Source: Gammaproteobacteria bacterium
GTDB taxonomy: Bacteria > Pseudomonadota > Gammaproteobacteria > Ga0077536
Direction of reading: 5' to 3'
Assembly: GCA_020849475.1 (NCBI GenBank)
Contig: JADLGE010000047.1
Location: 16,102 to 80,101 of the forward strand
DNA length: 64,000 bases
The stretch's first letter is position 1. Each line of letters opens with the position of its first letter. The notes beneath the pieces are model-generated. The model was given only the letters and a program-made list of their open reading frames with translations, made no database searches and was not told where the DNA came from. Both the position numbers and the translations under genes were made by a program. Positions 25,508-33,505 of the stretch are shown here, one piece after another.

Positions 25508-25652
25508 CACCGTGCGTAGCGGCCACCGGCAGTGAAAATTGAGCTTTGTAGGTTCCCGCGCCGCGTTAGTGTGATGGCGGATCCGCCGGATTCAGCGCCA
25601 GGCCGTGGGCGCCACGGGGCGCCAGGGTGAACAGAGAAGAGGGGAATTAAAA
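25508..25652. other. intergenic stretch before 6S RNA
   Basis: About 145 nt between the start of the hybrid kinase and the 3' end of 6S RNA. It must hold the kinase promoter on the minus strand. I see no ORF, repeat or clear -35/-10 pair. Confidence 0.4.
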
Positions 25653-25837
25653 GGTGTTCTCCACCGTGCCGTCTCGACCGTAATCTTGAACCAAGGGTCC
25701 AAGACGGGACTTCTCATGGCGAATCAGGCTTTCCGCTGAGATGCGGACATGCACAACATCGCTGATTGATCGGTCCCTGAGGTAAGAAAAATAGGCTCAA
25801 AGATCTCAGGTCTTTGACGCACACAGCAGAGAACACC
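25653..25837 (-). ncRNA. ssrS: 6S RNA
   Basis: The ORF track shows nothing here. Read on the minus strand, the 5' end GGTGTTCTC pairs perfectly with the 3' end GAGAACACC, giving the closing stem of a ~185-nt rod. Near the 3' side the segment CCCTTGGTTCAAG followed by TTACGGTC and CGGCACGGTGGAG resembles the conserved 3' part of E. coli 6S RNA (GGGTTCAAGGGTTACAG...CGGC). The 5' half has CTCAGGGACCG-type sequence expected around the central bubble. Position is also diagnostic: it lies just downstream of zapA on the same strand, as in many gammaproteobacteria. 6S RNA binds the housekeeping RNA polymerase holoenzyme in stationary phase. The exact ends are approximate. Confidence 0.85.
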
Positions 25838-25872
25838 AAGCTCTAAATCGACATCTTCGCGCGGACCTTTAA

Positions 25873-25892
25873 CCCTGGCCGGTCCGCCAGGG
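25873..25892 (-). terminator. hairpin after zapA
   Basis: On the minus strand CCCTGGC-GGACCG-GCCAGGG forms a 7-bp stem right after the zapA stop, followed by TTAAAGG. It separates zapA from 6S RNA and may be a partial terminator or a processing hairpin; the T-tract is weak. Confidence 0.4.
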
Positions 25893-25896
25893 GCGA

Positions 25897-26232
25897 TCAG
25901 TGGCCGGAGGCCTTGAATGACATGCCGAGGCCGCGCGACAGCACCTGCGAAATCTTGCCCTGCATGCGCGTCACGCTGGCGCCCACGTCGGACACGATGG
26001 ATTCGTTGTTGCGACGGTACTCCAGGTACTCGTGGGCAATATTGAGCGCCGACATCACCGCGATGCGTTCCGCACCGATGACCTTGCCGTTGTCGCGCTG
26101 CTCGACCATCTTCTTGTTCAGAAACTGCACCGAGGCGAACAGCGCCTCACGCTCGTTTTCCTTGCAGCCGACCACGTAATCCTTGTCGAAAATCGTCACC
26201 GTGATCGGCTTGACTTCGCTGTCGCTGCTCAT
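25897..26232 (-). CDS. zapA: cell division protein ZapA
   Basis: 111 aa. The sequence VTIFDKDYVVGCKENEREAL, then VQFLNKKMVEQRD, GKVIGAERIAVMSALNIAHE and a C-terminal helix match ZapA, which crosslinks FtsZ protofilaments at the division ring. The N-terminal globular domain (about 1-60) and the coiled-coil dimerisation helix are both complete. The ATG overlaps the stop of the preceding coiled-coil gene by 4 nt. Placement directly before 6S RNA is the classical gammaproteobacterial order, which supports both calls. Confidence 0.95.
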   Translation of the reverse strand: MSSDSEVKPITVTIFDKDYVVGCKENEREALFASVQFLNKKMVEQRDNGKVIGAERIAVMSALNIAHEYLEYRRNNESIVSDVGASVTRMQGKISQVLSRGLGMSFKASGH

Positions 26233-26453
26233 GAACGGGTCTCCATCGCCTTCAAGCGGGCAATCATGGCTTCAACGCGTGACCGCGCCTGTTCCGTTTT
26301 CTCGATCAGGGCCGCGCGCTCGGTGGTCAGCGAGGCCTGTTGCGAGCGCAGGGCTTCATTCTCGGTGGCAAGGCTTTCGACCGCCTTGATCAGCTCATCA
26401 ACCCGCGATTCGAGCGCAGCGAGTTCCAAGCGGTCTTTACTGCCTGCTGTCAT
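26229..26453 (-). CDS. TIGR02449-family small coiled-coil protein (ZapB-like)
   Basis: 74 aa, almost entirely one coiled coil (LESRVDELIKAVESLATENE, then EKTEQARSRVEAMIARLKAM). Proteins of this kind are commonly encoded immediately upstream of zapA in gammaproteobacteria and resemble ZapB, the division-ring coiled-coil partner of ZapA. No other domain is present. Translational coupling to zapA (ATGA overlap) supports a joint role at the septum, but function is inferred from context. Confidence 0.82.
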   Translation of the reverse strand: MTAGSKDRLELAALESRVDELIKAVESLATENEALRSQQASLTTERAALIEKTEQARSRVEAMIARLKAMETRS

Positions 26454-26687
26454 GACGTCAACGCGTGCTCACCGGGGGCGGATGGAATGCGAGGCCAATA
26501 TAGAGCGGTGGGCAGCGGACGGTCAACAGCGCACAGCGCAAGCTGCGCCGAGTTTGGCCTCGCGCGCCTTCTGCACGGCGGGTCGCCGTGGGATAATCCC
26601 GGTCTCACCGCGCAGCGTGTCCGACACATATATGTATATTCACCCCCGCTTCGCCGCGCACGCAGCTTCGTGTCGGCCATCACTATC
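26454..26687. promoter_or_regulatory. divergent promoter region between zapA operon and ygfB-type gene
   Basis: This ~234-nt gap must hold promoters for both directions. The most promoter-like spot is the AT-rich patch ACACATATATGTATATTC near 26623-26641, about 50 nt before the ygfB-type start, which offers TATATT-like -10 sequences. No clear -35 was found. Confidence 0.35.
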
Positions 26688-27257
26688 ATGAATGGCGAAC
26701 TGTTCACGCGCGTCGGCCGCGCCTTGAGGTCGGTGCACTGTGACATCGGCGCCGCCGAATGCCACGGCATGCTGTGCGGCATGTTGAGCGGCCCGAACAA
26801 TTTCGATCCTGGCCTGTGGCTCGATCATGTCGGCGGCGGCGAGCGCAACCTGTTCGCGAGCGGCGAACCGCGCGCCGCGCTCGAAGAGCTGATGCGCGAG
26901 ACCTTGAGCGCCATGGGCGCCGAGGACTATCAACTCGAATTGCTGTTGCCCGACGATGACGCCGCGCTCAGCGCGCGCGCCGCCGGTTTCGCCGATTGGT
27001 GCCGCGGTTTCCTGTCGGGCCTCGGCCTGTCGGGGATTGCCTCACTAGAGGCGCTGGGCGAAGATGCGCGGGAGTTTCTCGCCGACCTGTCGCGCTTCAC
27101 CTCGCTGGCGATGGACGCCGACGGCGACGAGGAAGACGAGCGCGCCCTGGTCGAGCTCACCGAGTTCACGCGCATGGGTGTGATGCTGGTGCGCGCCGAG
27201 CTTGGCGAAGGCCCGAGTGAACAGGACGACGACCTGCCTGACGTCACCCTGCACTGA
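26688..27257 (+). CDS. UPF0149 (YgfB/YecA-type) family protein
   Basis: 189 aa from the ATG at 26688 (MNGELFTRVGRALRSVHCDI); the longer ORF-track frame runs into the divergent promoter. It has the family's all-helical fold with LHGMLCGML-like (AAECHGMLCGMLSG), LLPDDDAALSARAAGFADW and CRGFLSGLGLSG segments and a C-terminal acidic tail EQDDDLPD. It lacks the C-terminal SEC-C zinc motif seen in YecA-type members, so it is the YgfB-like subgroup. The molecular function is poorly defined. It sits at the head of a pepP-ubiH-ubiI block as in many gammaproteobacteria. Confidence 0.9.
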   Translation: MNGELFTRVGRALRSVHCDIGAAECHGMLCGMLSGPNNFDPGLWLDHVGGGERNLFASGEPRAALEELMRETLSAMGAEDYQLELLLPDDDAALSARAAGFADWCRGFLSGLGLSGIASLEALGEDAREFLADLSRFTSLAMDADGDEEDERALVELTEFTRMGVMLVRAELGEGPSEQDDDLPDVTLH

Positions 27258-27308
27258 AGCGCGGCCGCGCGCGTCTCGTCATCCCCCTTTCGAACTGGTC
27301 GAGGTCGC

Positions 27309-28628
27309 ATGGAGAAGAGAGAATTCGCACGCCGTCGCAAGCGATTGATGGACATCGCGGGCCATGGCGGCATCGTCATTCAGCCGACCGCGCCTGAGCG
27401 CATTCGCAATCGCGACGTCTACTACCCATTCCGCCCCGATAGCGATTTCTATTACCTGACCGGCTTTCCCGAGCCCGAGGCGGTGCTGGTGCTGGTGCCG
27501 GACCGGCCGCAGGGTGAATGCATTCTGTTCTGTCGTGAACGCGACGACGAAGCCGAATCCTGGCATGGCCGGCGCGCAGGCCTGGAAGGCGCCTGTGAAC
27601 TGTATGGCGCCGACGATGCGTTTCCGATCACCGACCTCGACGACATCCTGCCGGGCCTCATCGAGAACAAGGAACGCATCTACTTCACCATGGGTCGCTA
27701 TGCGGATTTCGATCAGCGCCTGGTGAGCTGGTTGAACCGCGTCACGAGCAAGGGCCGCGCCGGCATCCACGCGCCGGATCAATTCGTGTCTCTCGGCCAC
27801 GTGGTGCACGAGATGCGGCTGTTCAAGAGCAGTCAGGAATTGAAGGCCATGCGCCGCGCGGCCAGCATCGCCGCCGCCGCCCACCGCCGCGCCATGGCGG
27901 CGTGCAAGTCCGGCATGCGTGAATATCAAATCGAAGCCGAACTTCTGCACAGCTTCATGCAGCAGGGCGCGCGCTCGCCGGCGTATCCATCCATTGTCGG
28001 CGGCGGCGCCAATTCCTGCATCCTGCATTACACCGAGAACAGCGACGTCCTGAAGGACGGCGACCTGTTGCTCATCGATGCCGGCGCCGAATACGACAGC
28101 TACGCCAGCGATATCACGCGCACCTTTCCGGTGAGCGGCGAATACACCACTGAACAGCGCCAGATCTACGAAATAGTGCTGGAAGCGCAGCTCGCCGCGA
28201 TTGCCGAAGTGCGGCCGGGCAATACCTGGAACGAGCCCCACGAAGCGGCGATTGAAGTCATCACGCGCGGCCTCATCGACATCGGCATTCTCAAAGGCCG
28301 CCTGCGCAAGCTCATCGACGAAGAAGCCTACAAACCCTATTACCCGCACAAGACCGGCCATTGGCTGGGCATGGACGTGCATGACGTCGGTGATTACAAA
28401 CTGCACGACGAATGGCGGGTGTTCGAGCCCGGCATGGTCACCACTGTCGAGCCGGGCCTGTATCTCGCCGCGACCTTGAAAGATCTCGGCAAGCAGTGGT
28501 GGAACATCGGCGTGCGCATCGAAGACGATGTGCTGGTGACCGAGACCGGCCACGAGATCCTGACCATCGAAGCGCCCAAGTCCGTCGAAGCGGTGGAAGC
28601 GGCGATGCGCGAGCGCAGTGCCGCCTGA
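27309..28628 (+). CDS. pepP: Xaa-Pro aminopeptidase (aminopeptidase P)
   Basis: 439 aa. A creatinase-like N-terminal domain (about 1-170) precedes the pita-bread metallopeptidase domain. The dinuclear metal ligands are visible as the Asp pair in [20 protein letters not shown], the His in [13 protein letters not shown], the Glu in TVEPGLYL and the final Glu in [10 protein letters not shown]. It removes an N-terminal residue preceding proline from cytoplasmic peptides. A GAGG motif lies upstream of the ATG at 27309. Its end overlaps the ubiH start, consistent with a pepP-ubiH-ubiI operon. Confidence 0.95.
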   Translation: MEKREFARRRKRLMDIAGHGGIVIQPTAPERIRNRDVYYPFRPDSDFYYLTGFPEPEAVLVLVPDRPQGECILFCRERDDEAESWHGRRAGLEGACELYGADDAFPITDLDDILPGLIENKERIYFTMGRYADFDQRLVSWLNRVTSKGRAGIHAPDQFVSLGHVVHEMRLFKSSQELKAMRRAASIAAAAHRRAMAACKSGMREYQIEAELLHSFMQQGARSPAYPSIVGGGANSCILHYTENSDVLKDGDLLLIDAGAEYDSYASDITRTFPVSGEYTTEQRQIYEIVLEAQLAAIAEVRPGNTWNEPHEAAIEVITRGLIDIGILKGRLRKLIDEEAYKPYYPHKTGHWLGMDVHDVGDYKLHDEWRVFEPGMVTTVEPGLYLAATLKDLGKQWWNIGVRIEDDVLVTETGHEILTIEAPKSVEAVEAAMRERSAA

Positions 28629-29817
28629 CTACGACGCCATCGTGGTCGGCGCCGGCCTGGTCGGCAGCTGCGCCGCATTGGCGCTGCACCGCGAGGGGCG
28701 TCGCGTGCTGTTGCTCGATCAAGGCCCGGCGCCGCGCGCGCCTGACGGTGATGCGCGCGCGCTGGTATTGTCGGCGGCGTCCATCGAGATTCTGCGCGGG
28801 CTTGGCCTGTGGTCACGCCTCGAAGCCCATGCCACCGCCATCCGCCATATTCGCGTCAGCGATCGCGGCGGCCCGGGCGCGCTGGCCCTCGATGCCCGGG
28901 ACAGCGGCCTCGACGCCATGGGCTGGGCCTGTCCGGCCGACATCCTGCTCTATGAATTACGCGTGGCGATGGCAGACGCGCTCGGCGAGCACGTGTGCTG
29001 GGACAGCCGTTACCTCGGCCACCGCGCAGGCGATGACGCCATCGAGATTGAAGTGGCGCAGGGCGACACCGTGCGCATGCTGCATGCCGCGCTCCTGATC
29101 GGCGCCGACGGCAATGCCTCGCCGGTGCGCGTCGCGGCGGGCATCGCCACCGACGGCTACGACTACGGTCAGCACGCACTCATCGCGCGCGTCGAAGTGA
29201 CGCGTCCGCAGCCCCACACCGCGTTTGAACATTTTACCCGTGAAGGGCCGCTCGCCATGATCCCGTGTGGGGGCGCGCGCTATGTGAGCGTGCAGTGTCT
29301 GCACGAAGGCCGCGCGTTGGCCGCGCTGCGACTCGACGACGATGCCTATGGCGCTGAACTCGCGCGCCGCTTCGGCACGCGGCTCGGGCATATCACCGTG
29401 GCCGGCCCGCGCCGCGCCCATGCCCTCGCGCGACAGCGTGCGCGGCGCCTGACCGATACCCGCCTGGTGCTGATAGGCAATGCCGCCAACACCATGCACC
29501 CCAACGCCGCACAGGGACTGAATCTCGGCCTGCGCGACGTGGCGACGCTCGCGGCCTGCATCGGCGCCGAAGACGACGCCGGCCTCGCCGCCACGCTGTC
29601 CCGCTATGCCGCCGCGCGCGCGCCGGACCAGCGCAACACCGTCGGCTTCAGCGATCTGTTGGCGCAGGGTTTTCGCTCACGCCTGTGCGCGGTCAGCGCG
29701 ACGCGGCGTCTGGCCCTGACCTTGGCCGATCTGTGCCCCGGCGCCAAACAGCGTTTCGTGCAGGAAGCGAGCGGTCTCGCCGCCCTGGCGCGCAGCACGG
29801 CGGCGGTGCGGCCATGA
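28618..29817 (+). CDS. ubiH: 2-octaprenyl-6-methoxyphenol hydroxylase
   Basis: 399 aa from a GTG at 28618 inside the end of pepP. It is an FAD monooxygenase of the UbiH/Coq6 family: N-terminal dinucleotide fold [17 protein letters not shown], the [13 protein letters not shown] segment and the second FAD-binding motif [20 protein letters not shown]. The latter, with GNAA in place of the usual GDAA, is typical of UbiH. It hydroxylates the ring during aerobic ubiquinone synthesis at the membrane surface. It is followed with ATGA overlap by a paralogous hydroxylase. Confidence 0.9.
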   Translation: MPPDYDAIVVGAGLVGSCAALALHREGRRVLLLDQGPAPRAPDGDARALVLSAASIEILRGLGLWSRLEAHATAIRHIRVSDRGGPGALALDARDSGLDAMGWACPADILLYELRVAMADALGEHVCWDSRYLGHRAGDDAIEIEVAQGDTVRMLHAALLIGADGNASPVRVAAGIATDGYDYGQHALIARVEVTRPQPHTAFEHFTREGPLAMIPCGGARYVSVQCLHEGRALAALRLDDDAYGAELARRFGTRLGHITVAGPRRAHALARQRARRLTDTRLVLIGNAANTMHPNAAQGLNLGLRDVATLAACIGAEDDAGLAATLSRYAAARAPDQRNTVGFSDLLAQGFRSRLCAVSATRRLALTLADLCPGAKQRFVQEASGLAALARSTAAVRP

Positions 29818-31034
29818 TTTTCGACATCGTCATCGCCGGCGGCGGCGTGGTCGGTCTGACCGCGGCCGCGCTGTTGAACGATGCCGGCTACAGCGTGTGC
29901 CTGCTCGAACCGCGCCTGGACCGGTCGCGCCCGCAAGGCGAGATCGGCCTTAGAACCTATGCCCTGACGCCCGCCGTGCGCCGCATCCTCGAAGCAGCGC
30001 GGGCGTGGGCGCCGCTCGACCATTCACGCGTCGGGCGTTTCGACGCGATGCAAGTGTGGGACGCCGGCTCCAGTGGACATCTCGATTTCATGCCGCCGCC
30101 CGGCCATCACGGCGCCATGGGCTACATCCTGGAACAACAGAACCTGGTCGCGGCCTTGGCGGAGAGCCTCGCCACGCGCCCCGGTGTCAGCCTCCAGGCG
30201 CACGCGCTGACCGGCTTCGAAGCGGGCGTGCCGGTGGTGCTCGCGCTCGACGACGGCAGTCGCCTGCGCACGCGACTCCTGATCGGCGCCGACGGCGCCA
30301 ATTCGGCGGTGCGCAAGGCGGCCGGCATCGAACAGACCAAGGTGCCGTACCGCCAGAGCGCGATCCTGGCCAACGTCGCCTTTGCGCGCGGCCACGGCAA
30401 CATCGCCCGTCAACGTTTTCTCGATACCGGCCCCATCGCCGCCTTGCCGCTCGCCGCGCAGCGCGAATGCTCGATCGTGTGGTCGTGCAACGACGAGCGC
30501 GCGGCCGAACTCATGGCCTGCGAGGACGCTTATTTCATCGGCGCCTTGCGTGAGGCGTTCGAGGATTGCCTGGGTGGCGTCACGCATTTGAGCGCGCGCG
30601 CGGCCTTTCCGCTGGCGCGCGCGCAGGCCGCGCAGATGGTCGACGGTCGCTGTGTGCTGCTCGGCGATGCGGCGCACCTCATGCATCCGCTGGCCGGCCA
30701 GGGTTTGAACATGGGGCTCATGGATGTCGCCGCGCTGGTCGAATGCCTGGGCCCGGCCACCGCCGGTGTCGGTTCATCGACCAGTGCCCTGCGCCGCTTC
30801 GAGCGCTGGCGCAAGAGTGAAACCCTGGCCATGACCGCCGTGACCGACGGCCTGCATCGGCTGTTTCAGCGCAACGAGAATGTGGTCCGCCAGGCGCGCG
30901 GCGCCGGCATGAACGCCACGCAGCGCCTCGCGCCGCTCAAGCATTGGCTGATCGCGCGCGCCATGGGCACCGCCGGTGATGTGCCGCGCATGGTGATGAG
31001 CGGCGCGTCCGGTATATCCCCTCCACGCTCCTGA
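29814..31034 (+). CDS. FAD-dependent ubiquinone-biosynthesis hydroxylase (UbiI/VisC type)
   Basis: 406 aa from the ATG at 29814, which overlaps the ubiH stop (ATGA). Motifs: [36 protein letters not shown] and LLGDAAHLMHPLAGQGLNMG, the last being the canonical UbiI/UbiF/VisC version. It belongs to the UbiH/UbiF/VisC/Coq6 family and would add a ring hydroxyl in ubiquinone synthesis, probably at C5. Its place directly after ubiH matches the usual ubiH-ubiI pair. UbiF or a broad-specificity UbiL/UbiM role cannot be excluded from sequence alone. Confidence 0.88.
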   Translation: MIFDIVIAGGGVVGLTAAALLNDAGYSVCLLEPRLDRSRPQGEIGLRTYALTPAVRRILEAARAWAPLDHSRVGRFDAMQVWDAGSSGHLDFMPPPGHHGAMGYILEQQNLVAALAESLATRPGVSLQAHALTGFEAGVPVVLALDDGSRLRTRLLIGADGANSAVRKAAGIEQTKVPYRQSAILANVAFARGHGNIARQRFLDTGPIAALPLAAQRECSIVWSCNDERAAELMACEDAYFIGALREAFEDCLGGVTHLSARAAFPLARAQAAQMVDGRCVLLGDAAHLMHPLAGQGLNMGLMDVAALVECLGPATAGVGSSTSALRRFERWRKSETLAMTAVTDGLHRLFQRNENVVRQARGAGMNATQRLAPLKHWLIARAMGTAGDVPRMVMSGASGISPPRS

Positions 31035-31133
31035 CGCAGGCCTCGCCACGGTAATGGCCGCACCGCCCGCGCGGTGGTCTTTCCGCCGGCCATTGGGCAG
31101 AATACGCGCCCCTTTCCTTCACGGCAGGCAGGC

Positions 31134-32021
31134 ATGACGAGCGCAGCCCTTTACGAATCCCATCTCACCAGCCTGCCGCTCATCCAGCGCGGCAAAGTGC
31201 GCGACATCTACGCAGTGGACGATGCGCATCTGTTGATTGTCACCACCGATCGCATCTCGGCCTTCGACGTCATTCTGTCCGACCCGATACCCGGCAAGGG
31301 CGCGGTGCTGACCGCCTTGTCGAATTTCTGGTTTGCACGCGTCGAGAGTGTGATTCGCAATCATCTGTCCAAGCTGACGCTCGCCGAAGTGCTGCCCGAC
31401 GCCGCCGAGCGCGCCACCGTCGAGGGCCGCGCGATCGTGGTCGACAAACTGCGCCCCCTGCCGGTGGAAGCGATCGTGCGTGGTTACATCATCGGCTCGG
31501 GCTGGAAGGATTATCAGAAGAGCGGCCGTGTGTGCGGCATCGAACTGCCGGCGGGTCTGCAACAGGCGCAGCAATTGCCGCAGGCCCTCTTCACGCCGTC
31601 GACCAAGGCCGAGATTGGCGAGCACGACGAGAACATCGACTTCGAGCGCACCTGCGAACTGCTGGGCCGTGCGCGCGCCGAGCAGGTGCGCGACGTGAGT
31701 TTGAAGATCTACCAGACCGCCGCCGATTTCGCCCGCACCAAGGGCATCATCATCGCCGACACCAAGTTCGAATTCGGCCTCGATGCCAACGACGAACTGG
31801 TGCTGATAGACGAAGTGCTGACGCCTGATTCCTCGCGCTTCTGGCCGGCCGATGAATACCAGGTCGGTGTCAGCCCGCCGAGCTTCGACAAACAGTTCGT
31901 GCGCGATTACCTGGAGACGCTCGACTGGAACAAGCAGGCGCCCGCGCCCAAGCTGCCCGACGAAATCGCTGAGAAGACCGCCGCCAAGTATCGCGAGGCG
32001 CTGACGCGGCTGACAGCGTAG
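31134..32021 (+). CDS. purC: phosphoribosylaminoimidazole-succinocarboxamide synthase
   Basis: 295 aa from the ATG at 31134 (GGCAGG upstream). It joins CAIR and aspartate with ATP in purine synthesis. Signature stretches are [30 protein letters not shown], the active-site region [16 protein letters not shown] and the metal-binding [11 protein letters not shown]-type segment ([13 protein letters not shown]), followed by [13 protein letters not shown]. The length matches the longer PurC form of about 295 aa rather than the ~240-aa E. coli form. It stands apart from other pur genes and is followed by a palindromic repeat and a cupin gene. Confidence 0.95.
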   Translation: MTSAALYESHLTSLPLIQRGKVRDIYAVDDAHLLIVTTDRISAFDVILSDPIPGKGAVLTALSNFWFARVESVIRNHLSKLTLAEVLPDAAERATVEGRAIVVDKLRPLPVEAIVRGYIIGSGWKDYQKSGRVCGIELPAGLQQAQQLPQALFTPSTKAEIGEHDENIDFERTCELLGRARAEQVRDVSLKIYQTAADFARTKGIIIADTKFEFGLDANDELVLIDEVLTPDSSRFWPADEYQVGVSPPSFDKQFVRDYLETLDWNKQAPAPKLPDEIAEKTAAKYREALTRLTA

Positions 32022-32072
32022 ACGCGATTTCTTGCATACTGGAAATCGAAGCGCAGGGTGTTGCGCTTACAT

Positions 32073-32098
32073 GAATGTCAGACTTCAGTCTGACATTC
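32073..32098. repeat. palindromic repeat, copy B1
   Basis: GAATGTCAGACT-TC-AGTCTGACATTC is a perfect 12-bp inverted repeat with a 2-nt loop between purC and the cupin gene. Its core equals the right arm of copies A and C, and similarity to copy C continues about 20 nt downstream (TTCGAATGCGCCCATGA against CTCGAACGTGCCGATGA). Confidence 0.85.
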
Positions 32099-32108
32099 GA
32101 ATGCGCCC

Positions 32109-32429
32109 ATGAATCCGCCACTGCCGACCATCCTCCGCCTCGTTGATTTGCCGGCCAAGTTGCCCGCCGAACAAATCAATGTGCTCGTCAGCGGCACGCA
32201 TTTCCGTCTCGAACACATTCTCTCCGCATCCCACGCCAGCCCGCCACAGTTCTGGTACGACCAGGCCGAGAACGAGTGGGCGATATTGTTGGCAGGTAGC
32301 GCGGTGCTGGAGTTCGAGCAAGGGGAAGTGGAGATGGCAGCGGGGGATGCGTTGTTGATCCACGCCCATCGCAAACATCGCGTAGCGCGATCAGCGCAAG
32401 CCGTATGGCTCGCGCTGCACTTTGGATGA
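32109..32429 (+). CDS. small cupin-domain protein
   Basis: 106 aa forming a single beta-barrel cupin: EHILSASHASPPQFWYDQAE, then EWAILLAGSAVLEFEQGEVE and the second motif GDALLIHAHRKHRV. Metal ligands are partly conserved (the Glu of NEWAILL and the terminal His residues). Many such proteins are uncharacterised; some bind sugars or metals. Its ATG is 10 nt after repeat B1, and repeat B2 follows 15 nt after its stop, so the gene is bracketed by inverted copies of the palindromic family. Confidence 0.8.
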   Translation: MNPPLPTILRLVDLPAKLPAEQINVLVSGTHFRLEHILSASHASPPQFWYDQAENEWAILLAGSAVLEFEQGEVEMAAGDALLIHAHRKHRVARSAQAVWLALHFG

Positions 32430-32444
32430 CTGGACGACCATCCT

Positions 32445-32473
32445 TTGTGGGCAGACTGAAGTCTGACCCACAA
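32445..32473. repeat. palindromic repeat, copy B2
   Basis: TTGTGGGCAGACT-GA-AGTCTGACCCACAA is a near-perfect palindrome in the opposite orientation to B1. Together B1 and B2 flank the cupin gene. It lies between the cupin stop and the convergent aldolase stop and could also serve as a transcript-ending hairpin. Confidence 0.85.
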
Positions 32474-32490
32474 CAGGGGCTCAACGCACT

Positions 32491-33384
32491 CTAGGTCTTC
32501 GACGCCAGATAGATGCTCTGAATCGCGGCGTCCATCGCGGCGTCGAACTGCTCATCGCTTTGCTGCGCGGTGAGACCCTCGGTCAGGGCGCGTGAGAAGC
32601 TTGCGACCATGCCGTGCTGGCGCGCGAGTTTCTTGTTGGCGTCTTCGCGTGAGTAGCCGCCCGACAGCGCCACCACTTTCAAGACGTTCTTGTGCGCGAC
32701 GAAATCGGCGTAGAGGTCGTCCACCTCCGGCAGGGTCAGCTTGAGCATCACGAGCTGGCCGGCGGGAAAAGCATCCAGGCCTTTCTTGAGTGCATCCTTC
32801 AGCAGTGCTTCGGCCTGGGCCTTGTCGGGGCAATGGATGTCGACTTCCGGTTCGACTATCGGCACGAGGCCGGCGGCGATGACCTGCCTGGCAACCGCGA
32901 GCTGCTGGTCGACCACCGCCTGGATGCCGGCGGCATTGGCGTGTTTGATGACCGAACGTTCCTTGGTGCCGAAGATGCCCTTGGACTTGGCCTTGGCCAG
33001 CAGCGCGTCCAGGGTCGGCATGGGCTTCATGAGCTGCACGCCGTTGGCTTCGTCTTCCAGGCCCTTGTCGATTTTCAGAATCGGCACTACGCGCTTCATG
33101 TTCCACAGGAAGTCGGCGGTCGGCAGACCTTTGACTTCACGATCCATGGTCGCTTCGAACAGGATCGCGGCGAGGATGCGATCGCCATTGAACGACGGGC
33201 TGGTGATGATGCGGGTGCGCATGGCGTGGATGAGATCCATCATCTGCGCGTCGCCCGAGTATTCGTTCTCGCCGATGCCATAGAGCTTGAGCGCCTTGGG
33301 CGTGCTGCCGCCGCTCTGATCGAGCGCGGCGATGAAGCCGGCCTGGGTCTGGAACTTGGTCTTCTGCTGTTCGTAATTGCTCAT
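32491..33384 (-). CDS. fructose-bisphosphate aldolase, class I
   Basis: 297 aa. The start at 33384 was chosen over the ATG at 33390 because GAGG lies 6 nt before it. Class I features are visible: AALDQSGGSTPKALK, the region LKIDKGLEDE, and VPIVEPEVDIHCPDKA before VMLKLTLPE with the Schiff-base lysine in the LKLTLP strand. It cleaves or condenses fructose 1,6-bisphosphate and works with the adjacent pyk, pgk, gap and tkt genes. Length and motifs match the bacterial class I type (about 296 aa), not the zinc-dependent class II enzyme that often closes this cluster in gammaproteobacteria. Confidence 0.93.
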   Translation of the reverse strand: MSNYEQQKTKFQTQAGFIAALDQSGGSTPKALKLYGIGENEYSGDAQMMDLIHAMRTRIITSPSFNGDRILAAILFEATMDREVKGLPTADFLWNMKRVVPILKIDKGLEDEANGVQLMKPMPTLDALLAKAKSKGIFGTKERSVIKHANAAGIQAVVDQQLAVARQVIAAGLVPIVEPEVDIHCPDKAQAEALLKDALKKGLDAFPAGQLVMLKLTLPEVDDLYADFVAHKNVLKVVALSGGYSREDANKKLARQHGMVASFSRALTEGLTAQQSDEQFDAAMDAAIQSIYLASKT

Positions 33385-33505
33385 GGTCATCCTCGCCAAA
33401 AGGTCTATGTCGCCGGGCGTCGCGTACTTACGCCGCCCCTGTGTCGTCAATCAGAGTTCGTCCGGATTATAGGAAGCCGGTATTGGCCGCACCAGCGCGC
33501 GGCCG

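Noticed and set aside
32430-32490. Repeat B2 as a simple transcription terminator
   Set aside because: It is T-poor after the stem and is clearly a member of the dispersed repeat family, so it is annotated as a repeat even though it may also end transcripts.
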